Shown piece by piece: positions 46,242 to 54,783 of a stretch of DNA of 64,000 nucleotides (position 1 is its first letter; each line of letters opens with the position of its first letter). Source of the DNA: Pelotomaculum thermopropionicum SI (lineage in GTDB: Bacteria > Bacillota > Desulfotomaculia > Desulfotomaculales > Pelotomaculaceae). The DNA is taken from positions 1,798,001-1,862,000 of the forward strand of contig AP009389.1 in NCBI GenBank assembly GCA_000010565.1, read 5' to 3'. A model generated the notes under the pieces. It ran no database searches. It was not told the DNA's origin and saw only the letters and a list, made by a program, of their open reading frames with translations. The position numbers were made by a program, and so were the translations under genes.

Positions 46242-47372
46242 TCAGTTTTGCGGCCTTAAAGGCCGCTCCCCTCTATATTCCGGTTTCACATATCCCTCTA
46301 TGCATATGTCCTGATCTAGCCGGCTCACTTTAATCCGCTCCAGCTCCAATGCCCCACCTGGATCGTCAACCCCTTCCCCTCCCACAGGCCCGGGTGCATC
46401 CCGCCCGCCGATAATTTTCGGGGCTATAAACCAGGCTACCTTATCCACAATCCCGGCGGCAAAGGCTGATCCGTGCACCTCAGCCCCGCCTTCAATCAAA
46501 ACCGAGGTGATTTCCTTTTCGGCCAGAATCCTCATCAGTTCCGGCAGGTCTACCCGGGGACCGCTGTTTACCACCACCACCTGAGCCCCTGCCTCCTGTA
46601 ATGCTTTAACCCTTCCGGGGGGGGCACCAGCCGTTACTGCTATGACTGTCGGGGCCTTTGACTTTTGCTTAATGACTCTTGCATTTAAGGGAGTGCGGGC
46701 CAAACTGTCCAGAATCACCCGCACCGGGTCGCGGCCTCCTCCGCCGGGCAGACGGGCCGTAAGGGAAGGATCGTCGGCCAGGATCGTCCCTATGCCCACA
46801 AGAATTGCATCGTACCAGTCCCTCAGTTGGTGAACGTACGCCCGTGCCGCAGGGCCGGTAATCCACTTGGACCTTCCCGTACGTGCAGCAATTTTGCCAT
46901 CCAGGCTCAGGGCAGCCTTAGCCAGTACGAACGGCCTCCTGGTGGTTACATACTTGATAAAGGCCTCATTTAATTCGCGCGCTTCGTCTTCCATAACGCC
47001 AAGCGTAACCTCTAATCCGGCCTCTTTTATTTTTTTAAGCCCTCCTCCGGCTACCAGCGGGTTGGGATCGGCCATGGCGGCCACCACTCTGGCTACACCA
47101 GCCTCAATAACTGCGTCGGCGCACGGCCCGGTCCGCCCGTAATGGCAGCAGGGTTCAAGGTTTACGTACAAGGTGGCACCTCTTGCCTCATTGCCCGCCT
47201 CCTTCAGGGCAATGATCTCGGCGTGGGGCGTGCCCGCCTTCATATGATAGCCCTGCCCAACCACTACCCCGTTTTTTACCAGCACCGCCCCCACCATGGG
47301 GTTGGGGCTGGTGCGGCCTCTTGCCCTGGCCGCAAGCTCCAGGGCCATATTCATATAATACCTGTCATCCAT
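46242..47372 (-). CDS. ribD: Bifunctional riboflavin deaminase/reductase
   Basis: 376 aa. The N-terminal zinc deaminase domain (1-145) has TPHAEIIALKEAG and EPCCHYGRTGPCADAV, where E. coli has CSH and TPPC; the zinc ligands are kept. The C-terminal reductase domain has SLDGKIAARTGRSKWITG and VLIEGGAEVHGSAF. ATG 47372 with GGGTGGAG upstream is preferred to the longer frame. First gene after the FMN riboswitch. Confidence 0.96.
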   Translation of the reverse strand: MDDRYYMNMALELAARARGRTSPNPMVGAVLVKNGVVVGQGYHMKAGTPHAEIIALKEAGNEARGATLYVNLEPCCHYGRTGPCADAVIEAGVARVVAAMADPNPLVAGGGLKKIKEAGLEVTLGVMEDEARELNEAFIKYVTTRRPFVLAKAALSLDGKIAARTGRSKWITGPAARAYVHQLRDWYDAILVGIGTILADDPSLTARLPGGGGRDPVRVILDSLARTPLNARVIKQKSKAPTVIAVTAGAPPGRVKALQEAGAQVVVVNSGPRVDLPELMRILAEKEITSVLIEGGAEVHGSAFAAGIVDKVAWFIAPKIIGGRDAPGPVGGEGVDDPGGALELERIKVSRLDQDICIEGYVKPEYRGERPLRPQN

Positions 47373-47421
47373 TGCTCCACCCGGCAAAAATAATTCTGCT
47401 GTGTATTCAAGTGCGTGCAAT

Positions 47422-47451
47422 AAAAAAACCCCAGGTCAAGAACCTCAGGGT
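47422..47451 (-). terminator. Riboswitch-controlled terminator before ribD
   Basis: On the minus strand a stem formed by 47442-47451 (plus ACCTCAGGGT) and 47428-47436 (plus ACCCCAGGT), with a small bulge, is followed by a run of seven T. It lies between the FMN aptamer and ribD, fitting transcription-termination control. Confidence 0.75.
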
Positions 47452-47512
47452 ATGCCTTTCTGGAAAATGCAAAAAGCACGCCTTTAAAGAATATAAAGGC
47501 TTAAGGCTTTCC

Positions 47513-47629
47513 CTTCTCCCATCCAGACTTTTACTGTCGGCCCCGGCTTTTCACCGGATCAACCCAAAAGGGCTCGCGGGCTCGGCAAACAACCTTACCG
47601 CCGGTACGGAATTTCACCTGTCCCCGAAG
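47513..47629 (-). ncRNA. FMN riboswitch (RFN element)
   Basis: The minus strand contains the RFN conserved blocks in order: CTTCGGGGACAGGTGAAATT, ACCGGCGGT, GAGCCCGCGAGC, GATCCGGTG and GCCGACAGT, then GTCTGGATGGGAGAAG. FMN binding would favour the downstream terminator and switch off ribD-ribE-ribBA-ribH. The family is well established; one position (ACAGGTG where many have ACAGGGTG) is a minor variant. Confidence 0.95.
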
Positions 47630-47657
47630 GTCCTCCATATTAACTTCATTAGGAAAT

Positions 47658-47686
47658 ATTATATTGCCAGATTAAAGTTGTGTCAA
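47658..47686 (-). promoter_or_regulatory. Consensus sigma-A promoter of the rib operon
   Basis: TTGACA (47681-47686), 17-bp spacer and TATAAT (47658-47663) on the minus strand: an exact consensus promoter about 30 bp upstream of the FMN aptamer. Confidence 0.85.
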
Positions 47687-47751
47687 CCGCACCGCGGCTA
47701 ATTTGCCGTCTATCGGTGAAGCCGCCCGGGCAAACATCGTCTTTTTGGCTC

Positions 47752-48579
47752 TTACCTGATTACCAGTTTTTCTGCCAGCTCCAGAATTTTCCTGGAGTCC
47801 TCCTTCAGGCCTCGCGTCGCCTCGCCGATTTCCACGCTGGTGGAAGCCTGCTCTTCAGATGTTGCGGCAATCTGCTGGATGTTCAAGGCAATTTCTTCTA
47901 TGGACTCTAGAATTCCTTTTATTTCACTGTAAATTTGCTTTACCGACTCTTTTGTTTTGTTTGCCAGCTTTCTGATCTCTTCTGCCACCACGTTGAAGCC
48001 TCGGCCTTGCTCACCCGCCCTGGCAGCCTCAATTGCCGCATTTAATCCCAGCAGGTGGGTCTGATCCGATATTTCCTGGATCAGTTCGATAATCGAGTTC
48101 ATTATGTTTAACTTGGACTTGATCCCGTCTGCATTTTGGGCCAAAACATTTACCGTCGCGGCAAACTGTTCCGATGAAGCAGCAACGTTGGAGGTTGACA
48201 ATTCCAGGCTTTCTAATTTCTGGTTAACCTTCACCGATAAATCGTTAATCTCTTCTTGCAGGGAAATGGGGATTCCGCAGCTAATTGTGCCTATAACCCG
48301 GCCCTCTTCATTTTTTAAAGGTATACTCATCCCTATATATGGAACCCCGTAGACTTCCCGCCCAATTTTTCTCACAATGCGGCGGCCTTCATTTATTCCT
48401 GCCTCAGCCGCAGACCCTTTCCTGATTGGATCCCCTACACTGGCCGTTTGAAGTTCTGTACCGTCAAGGTAGGCGATATATTTTTCCGTATCCGTAATTC
48501 CAATCGGGCAGTTGGTGCCTATCAATTCCTGCAGGGATGGCAACCAAGAAACCAGACAAGCCAGACTTCTGTGCTCCAT
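47752..48579 (-). CDS. Soluble methyl-accepting chemotaxis-like receptor
   Basis: 275 aa without membrane helices. The N-terminal half (about 20-115) looks like a small ligand or PAS-like domain ([41 protein letters not shown]). The C-terminal half is a short signalling coiled coil with the MCP hairpin tip: [31 protein letters not shown]. It has fewer heptads than a normal receptor and no obvious methylation helices, so its output may not be classic chemotaxis. The ATG lies 2 bp after the stop of coaD copy 2, implying co-translation. Confidence 0.85.
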   Translation of the reverse strand: MEHRSLACLVSWLPSLQELIGTNCPIGITDTEKYIAYLDGTELQTASVGDPIRKGSAAEAGINEGRRIVRKIGREVYGVPYIGMSIPLKNEEGRVIGTISCGIPISLQEEINDLSVKVNQKLESLELSTSNVAASSEQFAATVNVLAQNADGIKSKLNIMNSIIELIQEISDQTHLLGLNAAIEAARAGEQGRGFNVVAEEIRKLANKTKESVKQIYSEIKGILESIEEIALNIQQIAATSEEQASTSVEIGEATRGLKEDSRKILELAEKLVIR

Positions 48580-48581
48580 AA

Positions 48582-49085
48582 TTAACCTCCTTCTGAAACC
48601 CGCTCCAGGCTTTTAAGCTTTTCTCTCACCTTTTTCTCCACCAGCGGCGGTACCAGGCTGGCCAGTGAACCGCCAAAAAAGGCCACCTCTTTTACGACAG
48701 TTGAACTGATAAAAGAATATTCAGCCTTTGTCATCAAAAAGATGGTTTCGACATGGCAGGACAGTTTCTTATTAACCAAGGCCATTTTAAATTCGTTTTC
48801 AAAGTCCGAGATTACCCTCAAACCCCGCACAATTGTCCTGGCCTTTTGCTGCAATGCATAGTTGACTGTCAAACCCTCATATGAATCAACTTCTACATTG
48901 GGGTAGGGTGAAAGAACGCTTTTAAGCATTTCCATTCTTTCTTCAACGCTGAACATGGGGTTTTTACACGGATTCCTGGAGACCGCTGCAATTACCCTGT
49001 CGAAGAGCAAGGAGGCCCTGCTGATTATGTCAAGATGGCCGAAAGTAACGGGGTCAAAACTTCCCGGGCAAATTGCAGTCCGCAA
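48582..49085 (-). CDS. coaD: Phosphopantetheine adenylyltransferase (copy 2)
   Basis: 167-aa CoaD paralogue with the same motifs as copy 1: [39 protein letters not shown] and [15 protein letters not shown]. By eye it is highly similar to copy 1 throughout, so the duplication looks fairly recent. TTG 49085 after GGAGGTGA is the start. It forms a two-gene unit with the soluble chemoreceptor-like gene, an unusual partner. All catalytic motifs look intact. Confidence 0.92.
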   Translation of the reverse strand: MRTAICPGSFDPVTFGHLDIISRASLLFDRVIAAVSRNPCKNPMFSVEERMEMLKSVLSPYPNVEVDSYEGLTVNYALQQKARTIVRGLRVISDFENEFKMALVNKKLSCHVETIFLMTKAEYSFISSTVVKEVAFFGGSLASLVPPLVEKKVREKLKSLERVSEGG

Positions 49086-49173
49086 AGCTGAATCACCTCC
49101 CCGGCAGCGATATCTTACCGGAGCCGCGCTTTTCAAGCGGGCCGGCTTCAATGCTGTGCACTGCATATTAATT

Positions 49174-49332
49174 TTAACTTGCAATTACCGTTCCTTTGAC
49201 TGTTATTTCGGTCCACCAAAACCCGCAATCCCTGTAAACCGTTTCTGGATCCCGCCCAAACTGCTCCCGGTAGCACTTTATAACCTGTTCTATGGAAAGA
49301 TGACCGGGCCAGAAGTACCACTGCCGGACCAT
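49174..49332 (-). CDS. Possible small protein (52 aa)
   Basis: A 52-codon frame, ATG 49332 to TAA 49174-49176, reads MVRQWYFWPGHLSIEQVIKC and continues with two more Cys/Trp-containing pieces (YRDCGFWWTE). GGTGAGG lies just before the ATG, a little close. Amino-acid make-up (aromatic residues, balanced charge) looks coding-like. It lies in the gap between the MFS gene and coaD copy 2. I recognise no family. Confidence 0.4.
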   Translation of the reverse strand: MVRQWYFWPGHLSIEQVIKCYREQFGRDPETVYRDCGFWWTEITVKGTVIAS

Positions 49333-49591
49333 AACCTCACCATCCAACCGCTTTTGCTAAAACTTTCCTGCAATTTAAATTTGGGAAGCAGGGTATGGAG
49401 AAATCTGGCTTAAATGCCCTCTCCATACCCCTCACAGCCGGATAAAGCCGTCCTTCTTACGCTGTTATAAGTATTTTGCGGCGCGTGCAATTTATGTATC
49501 TCCACCCGGTGCTTGCTTCCCAATCTGAAAACAATTACATTTAAATGAGACTTTTTAAGCCGTAACGCAATGCGTTACAGTAACACAGCTT

Positions 49592-50932
49592 CTATCCCTT
49601 TTGCAAGGCCTTTGAATCTTCTGTGAAATACATGGCAATTGCACCAACAACAAGGGCAATTATGCAAAGAATGAAGGCCTTTTGATAAGCCTCAACCGGG
49701 AACTTGCCACCAACTTTGCCGTAGGCGTCCAGCACGCGCCCCATTATGGTCTGGAAAAACGCCCCGCCGACAAAGTACCAGATGTTGACCATACCGTTGG
49801 CCGTGGCAATGAAGCTGTGGGGCTGTCCTTCAGATACATGGGCATAGTTGGGCACGTAACTGCCGCAGAAAAAGCCCATTAAGAAAAGCAAGGGGTAGAA
49901 AAACCATACAGATATTTGCTCAGTAATAAACACTACCGGCAACCATGTTATTATATAGATAATCATGCCGTAGAGGGACGCCTTCCGCCTCGACTTCAGC
50001 ACCCTGTCGGAAGCCAGGCCTATAAAGAAGCAGCCGCAAGCCATCCCAATCGGCCACAGCATTAGCATGTTGGCGGCAGTTTGTTTGGAAAGACCGTAAA
50101 TATCCTGTGCGTAGGGCACAAACCAGAGTCCCTGGAATCCCATAACCGTACCGTAAATGCAGAACGCATAAATTGCTATCAGCCAGTAGTTTTTCATCCT
50201 GAACAGCTTTCCGCAGTTTTGCAGAAAAGTTGCATTGTCTGAAGCGTCGTTCGTCTTGTAATACTCAACTCCGTCAATTTCCGAAACGGTGGGCAATCCC
50301 ATATCTTGCGGCTTGTTCCTGAGCAAAACATAGTTTAAAATCGCAACAATTACCAGACCTGCGCCTACCCAGTAAAACGCTGCGCGCCACCCCATTGCGC
50401 CTACTATTACTGCCAGCGGTGCGGAGGCAATGATGGCGCCGACGTTGCCGAGGGTTAGCATCAGACCCGTCAACGTGGCAAACTCCTTGGGCCGGAACCA
50501 GTTGGCCAATATCCTCATACAGGGTATCCACACTACGGCCACACCGACGCCCATCAGAAAGCGGCCGAAAATTGCAATCCCGAAGGTTTTCGAGAGACCG
50601 AAAATGATTGTGCCGATAGCAGCGATAAGGAAAAATGTACCTACTGAAAACCTCGGTCCCAGGTAATCAGAGAGTATCCCCGACGGGATCTGCATTGCGG
50701 CGTAAGGGTAGAAATACATTGACGACAGAATACCCAGCGCAGTAGCCGTCAAGCCAAACTCCTTCATCAATTCAGGTGCCACGACGGCCGGACAGACACG
50801 GTCAAAATAGACGAAAACGTAGGTAAACAGTAAGATACCGTAGCAAACCCAACGGTAACGCAGCATTTTCTTAGCCAGTTGGCTGGATACCTGCACTTTA
50901 TTAGTACTTGTTTCGGTTGCCGCTTGACTCAT
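49592..50932 (-). CDS. MFS transporter, probably for an organic acid
   Basis: About 446 aa with twelve hydrophobic segments. The MFS signature between helices 2 and 3 is GILSDYLGPRFSVG, and FDRVCPAVVAPELMKEFGLT resembles the anion:cation symporter / glycerol-phosphate type. ATG 50932 follows AAGGAGG. It lies 330 bp downstream of fixX, in the same direction as the CoA-transferase/acyl-CoA dehydrogenase/Fix genes. Import of the carboxylate they metabolise is the natural guess; the substrate is not readable from sequence. Confidence 0.85.
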   Translation of the reverse strand: MSQAATETSTNKVQVSSQLAKKMLRYRWVCYGILLFTYVFVYFDRVCPAVVAPELMKEFGLTATALGILSSMYFYPYAAMQIPSGILSDYLGPRFSVGTFFLIAAIGTIIFGLSKTFGIAIFGRFLMGVGVAVVWIPCMRILANWFRPKEFATLTGLMLTLGNVGAIIASAPLAVIVGAMGWRAAFYWVGAGLVIVAILNYVLLRNKPQDMGLPTVSEIDGVEYYKTNDASDNATFLQNCGKLFRMKNYWLIAIYAFCIYGTVMGFQGLWFVPYAQDIYGLSKQTAANMLMLWPIGMACGCFFIGLASDRVLKSRRKASLYGMIIYIITWLPVVFITEQISVWFFYPLLFLMGFFCGSYVPNYAHVSEGQPHSFIATANGMVNIWYFVGGAFFQTIMGRVLDAYGKVGGKFPVEAYQKAFILCIIALVVGAIAMYFTEDSKALQKG

Positions 50933-51261
50933 TAGCAATCCTCCTTATTTCCTCTTTATTTAATGCACTCTTTTAACTCCATAAGCCCCTGATTAAACAA
51001 AATTAAGCTTCCTTATATTACTTACCCGCCCTTATACCAAGCCCCCTTTAACCTTATAAAATTAACTCGTTTTCATTTTCCTTTAGCAGCCCCCCCCCTT
51101 CCCTAATGTAATATCCTTAACAAGATTATTAAAAACCCAGGTTTACCTTGTTCCAAAAATAACTTGAATAAACATATATATCCTATATACCCTTAACCTT
51201 ACAGCAAAAATATTCCGCGCTTAAGGGCTTAAGAAACCTAAATGGTTATATTGCAAAAACC
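50933..51261. other. AT-rich intergenic region between fixX and the MFS gene
   Basis: About 330 bp without a credible ORF. It is AT-rich and holds a run of nine C (51090-51098). I see no clear sigma-54 or sigma-A promoter for the transporter and no strong terminator for fixX. Confidence 0.6.
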
Positions 51262-51549
51262 CTAGCCGTACCTGAAGCTGACCCCGAAGCCACCCCTTGG
51301 GTAGCCCCAGGCAATGGCCCCCTCCTTCGGGCAGACCGCCCTGCAGGTGCCGCACTCCAGGCAGCCCGCATAGTCGAAGTTGACCTCCCCGTTCTCCTTG
51401 AGGGTGTACAGGCAGGCCGGGCAGGCAAACGTGCACGGCTTTGTCGCGCACGAGGCGCAAATCTCCTTGTTTAAAACGATGTGGGCCTCTTCGTCGTCCA
51501 CCATAAACTTGTTTATCCCCAAAAGCTGCTCTATGGTCAGGCGTTTCAC
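51262..51549 (-). CDS. fixX: FixX-type ferredoxin-like protein
   Basis: 95-aa ferredoxin-like partner of FixC. Cysteines lie in CASCATKPCTFACPAC and in the canonical cluster CLECGTCRAVCP, with the FixX end GAIAWGYPRGGFGVSFRYG. With FixC it forms the ETF:quinone oxidoreductase-like module, the ferredoxin part passing electrons onward. It overlaps fixC by four bases. Confidence 0.93.
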   Translation of the reverse strand: MKRLTIEQLLGINKFMVDDEEAHIVLNKEICASCATKPCTFACPACLYTLKENGEVNFDYAGCLECGTCRAVCPKEGAIAWGYPRGGFGVSFRYG

Positions 51550-52844
51550 AGGATGCGCGCTCCTTTCCAGCCGTCGCCGGCCAGCTGGGCAAGGCCGGCC
51601 TGGCTTTCTTTAACCTGGCTTAATACCTTGTTCAAAAGGTGCGCCGGCGGGCTGCCGTCAACGGTAAACATCCTGCTCATCAACCCGCAGGCCAGTTGCG
51701 GGTAAACTTCGAACATGCGCCGGTTCTCTAAAAAGTGCGGCGCCTTGCGGTAAAACTCGAGGTCTCTTAGCACGAAGCTTTCTTTGAGCAGTTTGGCGTA
51801 CTGGCTTAGGCTCTGGCGGCTGAAGTTGTTGTTCCTGGCGGCCTCTATTACGGTCTGGGCGGCGGCCTGGCCTGAGGCGATGGCAAAGTCCATGCCGCGC
51901 ACTATATAGCCCAGGTTTAAAACGAACCCGGCGGCGTCGCCTGCAACGAGAATGCCGTCGCCGTATAACCGGGGCATCATGTCTAAACCGGCTTCGGGCA
52001 CGAGATGGGCGGAGTATTCTACTACTTCTCCTCCTTCGACGAGGGGCCTGATGTGGGGATTGTGCTTGAATTCTTCGACCAGGTCGGCAATTTTGTGCTG
52101 GGTCTTCTGCAGTTCTGCTGCTTTTATGACCAGGCCCAGGGATATTGTGTCTTTGTTGGTGTAGATGAACCCGCCACCCTGCATGCCTTTGGTGCACTCG
52201 CCGACGAAAAGCTGGGCTGCGCCGTTGTTGCCTTCTAACTGGAAGCGCCGGCTGATCTCTTCGGGGGAAAGCTTGATTACTTGTTTTACGCCGGTGGCCA
52301 CCTGGCCGGGGGAAAACATCCTGGCCAGGCCGGCTTTCTGGGCCATGAGGGAGTTGACGCCGTCTGCTGCGATCACTACGTCGGCCAGCATTTCGTCTTC
52401 GCCGGCTCTTATGCCTACAATGCGGCCGTCTTTAATTAAAAGGTCGTCGACGCGGATGCCGCAGGCCAGCATGGCTCCTGCTTCTTCGGCTTTGGCGGCC
52501 AGCCAGGCGTCGAACTCGGCCCGCAGCAGGGTGAAGGAATGGTAATGGTAGGGCGGCTTGGTCCAGCTTAAGTCCTGAATGCTTATGGACAGGCACTGGT
52601 CTCCGGTCATAAGGGTGATGATTTCTTTTGCTACGGGCCTTTCTACGGGGGCTTCGGCCCAAAAGCCGGGAATGACCTGGTTTAGGGCGTGGCTGTACAT
52701 CCGCCCGCCGAACATGTTTTTGGACCCGGGCGCTGCTCCTTTTTCTATGAGCAGTACTTCAAGGCCTGCTTTGGCCATCAGGTAGGCGGCGGTGCTGCCT
52801 GCGGGCCCGGCACCGACTACGATTGCGGCAAATTTCTCTTCCAT
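51546..52844 (-). CDS. fixC: FixC-type FAD-dependent ETF:quinone oxidoreductase
   Basis: 432-aa flavoprotein. FAD motif at the N-terminus is VVGAGPAGSTAAYLMAKAG, the second FAD site is GDGILVAGDAAGFVLNLGYIVRGMDFAIASGQ. FixC is related to ETF-QO but its Fe-S part is supplied by FixX. It would take electrons from the FixAB/ETF pair and pass them to a quinone or another acceptor. It lies between fixB and fixX. Confidence 0.94.
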   Translation of the reverse strand: MEEKFAAIVVGAGPAGSTAAYLMAKAGLEVLLIEKGAAPGSKNMFGGRMYSHALNQVIPGFWAEAPVERPVAKEIITLMTGDQCLSISIQDLSWTKPPYHYHSFTLLRAEFDAWLAAKAEEAGAMLACGIRVDDLLIKDGRIVGIRAGEDEMLADVVIAADGVNSLMAQKAGLARMFSPGQVATGVKQVIKLSPEEISRRFQLEGNNGAAQLFVGECTKGMQGGGFIYTNKDTISLGLVIKAAELQKTQHKIADLVEEFKHNPHIRPLVEGGEVVEYSAHLVPEAGLDMMPRLYGDGILVAGDAAGFVLNLGYIVRGMDFAIASGQAAAQTVIEAARNNNFSRQSLSQYAKLLKESFVLRDLEFYRKAPHFLENRRMFEVYPQLACGLMSRMFTVDGSPPAHLLNKVLSQVKESQAGLAQLAGDGWKGARIL

Positions 52845-52866
52845 AAGGCTTAAAACCCCGCTTGTG

Positions 52867-53826
52867 TTATTTGTTGAGGGCTATCCTGAGTTCTTTGATC
52901 AGTTTGGGCACGACGTCGTACAGGTCGCCTACTATGCCGTAATCGGCGGCGTCGAATATGGGGGCGTTTTCGTCGCGGTTTACGGCTAAAACGACTTTGC
53001 TGTCGCGCATGCCGGTAACGTGCTGGATCTGCCCGGCTACTCCAAGACCGATGTAAAGGCCGGGCTTGACTTTCTTGCCGGAAATGCCGATGTAGAGGTC
53101 TTCTGGCAGCCAGCGCAGTTCTTCGGCCACGGGCCGGGTACAACCAACGGCGCCGCCGGTCACCTGGGCGAGTTCTTGGGCTAAATTCAGGTCTTCTTTT
53201 TTCTCGAAGCCGCGCCCGGCGCAGACTACTACTTTTGCCTCGGTTATGTCTACTGCTTCGGCGGCTTTGGGAGCCCTGCCGACTACTTTGACGGGTGAGG
53301 GCTGAACGCCGGCCAGTTCGGTGACCTTCCCCTGCCTGCCTTCCTGCGGTGCGGCGGGCTCGAAGGTGCGGGGAGGAATGGTGGCCATCTGGGGCCGGCC
53401 GCTGCATACCACCGTCTGCACGGCGGCACCGCCGTAAAGCATGCGCTCCATGATTAGCTGTTTTTTCTCTTTGTCGAGTTTTAGGGCGGTGCACCCGCTG
53501 CACAGCCCGGTGTCAAGGGCGGCGGCAACGCGGGCGGCTATCTCTCTGCCGCGCTGGGTCGCACTGATTAGAAATATGTCGGGGTCGCCGCCGCGAACGG
53601 CTTCTATTATGGCCGGAACGTATGCTTCTAAGGGCTGGCCGCCGGCCAGGGGGGGCAGCACCAAAACTTCGCCGGCGCCGCAACTGATGTATTCTTCGGC
53701 CAACTGCCTGCTTGTTGCAAAGGTAACTACCGCTGCCCCGTCAAGCTGGCGGGCCAGGCTTGTTCCGGCGCTTATAAGCTCTAAGGTCTGTTCGCGGCTT
53801 TCTGCAAATATCCAGATGCCTGCCAT
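52867..53826 (-). CDS. fixB: Electron transfer flavoprotein alpha subunit (FixB)
   Basis: 319-aa ETF-alpha. The C-terminal FAD domain has the signature VVVCAGRGFEKKEDLNLAQELAQ, YIGISGKKVKPGLYIGLGVAGQIQH and AVNRDENAPIFDAADYGIVGDLYDVVP. Pairs with FixA encoded just upstream. Whether it bifurcates electrons cannot be judged from sequence by eye. Confidence 0.95.
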   Translation of the reverse strand: MAGIWIFAESREQTLELISAGTSLARQLDGAAVVTFATSRQLAEEYISCGAGEVLVLPPLAGGQPLEAYVPAIIEAVRGGDPDIFLISATQRGREIAARVAAALDTGLCSGCTALKLDKEKKQLIMERMLYGGAAVQTVVCSGRPQMATIPPRTFEPAAPQEGRQGKVTELAGVQPSPVKVVGRAPKAAEAVDITEAKVVVCAGRGFEKKEDLNLAQELAQVTGGAVGCTRPVAEELRWLPEDLYIGISGKKVKPGLYIGLGVAGQIQHVTGMRDSKVVLAVNRDENAPIFDAADYGIVGDLYDVVPKLIKELRIALNK

Positions 53827-53843
53827 GTTCTATGACCAACTCC

Positions 53844-54617
53844 TTATGCTATTACTCCTTCTTTCAACAATGCGTCTACCACGGCCTTGATGTCGGCTGC
53901 CTCGGCGCTGTACTTCAAACGGCGCCGCTCCATGGTCGCTCCTAAAATGCTTATGGTCTCAAGGCGCGGCTGAAAGTCCTGCCCTAAGTCGCTCTTCTTG
54001 ATCTCTTCTACGGGCTTCTTGGCGGCTCCTAAAACCTGCTTTAAACTGGGTATCCGGGGTGTGTTGATGTCGGGCAGCACCGTTATGAGCGCGGGCAGTT
54101 GGATGCTTACTGTCTCTATGCCGTCGTCAAGCTTGCGCTCGGCTGTGAGCTTCTTCTCGCCGGGCTCTAAGGTCACTTTGTTAACGTAGGTGGCGCAGGG
54201 TATGCCGAGCCGCTGGGCCAGGGCGGGCCCGACTTGCTGGGCGTACAGGTCGCTGGAACCTTCGCCGCAGATGATCAGGTCGAACTCGCCTTTCGTTTTT
54301 ATGGCTTCTGCCAGTATGGCGGCGGTCTGGGACGGCTCGAGCGCGGCAAAGGATGGATCGCTGATAAACCACGCCCGCTCGGGCCCGCGGGACAGGGCGT
54401 CTTTTAAGCTCTGCCTGGCGCCGGGCGGCCCTACTGTCACGGCCACCACGCTGCCGCCGTGGGCTTCCTGCTGCCGCACGGCTTCTTCAATGGCGTTGCG
54501 GTCGTAGTCGCTGATCTTGTAGCCTACTCGCTCCATTATGAGCTCGCGGCTCTTCTGGTCGACTCTTATGTCTTGTTCGTCTATTACCCACTTGAAACAA
54601 GCGATGATCTTGAGCAT
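53844..54617 (-). CDS. fixA: Electron transfer flavoprotein beta subunit (FixA)
   Basis: 257-aa ETF-beta with the family start MLKIIACFKWVIDEQDIRV, SDYDRNAIEEAVR, DLIICGEGSSDLYAQQVGPALAQRLGIPCATYV and the C-terminal LPALITVLPDINTPRIPSLK. Accepts electrons from the acyl-CoA dehydrogenase encoded upstream. Confidence 0.95.
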   Translation of the reverse strand: MLKIIACFKWVIDEQDIRVDQKSRELIMERVGYKISDYDRNAIEEAVRQQEAHGGSVVAVTVGPPGARQSLKDALSRGPERAWFISDPSFAALEPSQTAAILAEAIKTKGEFDLIICGEGSSDLYAQQVGPALAQRLGIPCATYVNKVTLEPGEKKLTAERKLDDGIETVSIQLPALITVLPDINTPRIPSLKQVLGAAKKPVEEIKKSDLGQDFQPRLETISILGATMERRRLKYSAEAADIKAVVDALLKEGVIA

Positions 54618-54656
54618 GTCTCGCCTCTCCTGTTTTTTAATTGCTCTCTTGTATCC

Positions 54657-54744
54657 CCAGGGAAGGCAGAGAAGGGGGACTTACTCGCCACCTATCTCTC
54701 CGACAGGCTTGACTTTGGTCTATTCTCTGCCTTATTTTCCCTGG
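54657..54744 (-). other. Long imperfect hairpin between acyl-CoA dehydrogenase and fixA
   Basis: CCAGGGAAGGCAGAGA (54657-54672) is complementary to TCTCTGCCT and TCCCTGG within 54724-54744, across a 51-nt loop and with a TATT bulge. It fills most of the 166-bp gap between the two genes of the same operon. It may be an mRNA processing or attenuation structure; it lacks a T run, so it is not a simple terminator. Confidence 0.5.
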
Positions 54745-54783
54745 TGGTCTATGTGAAGCAACAAAGCCGCTATGTTGTCTTGC

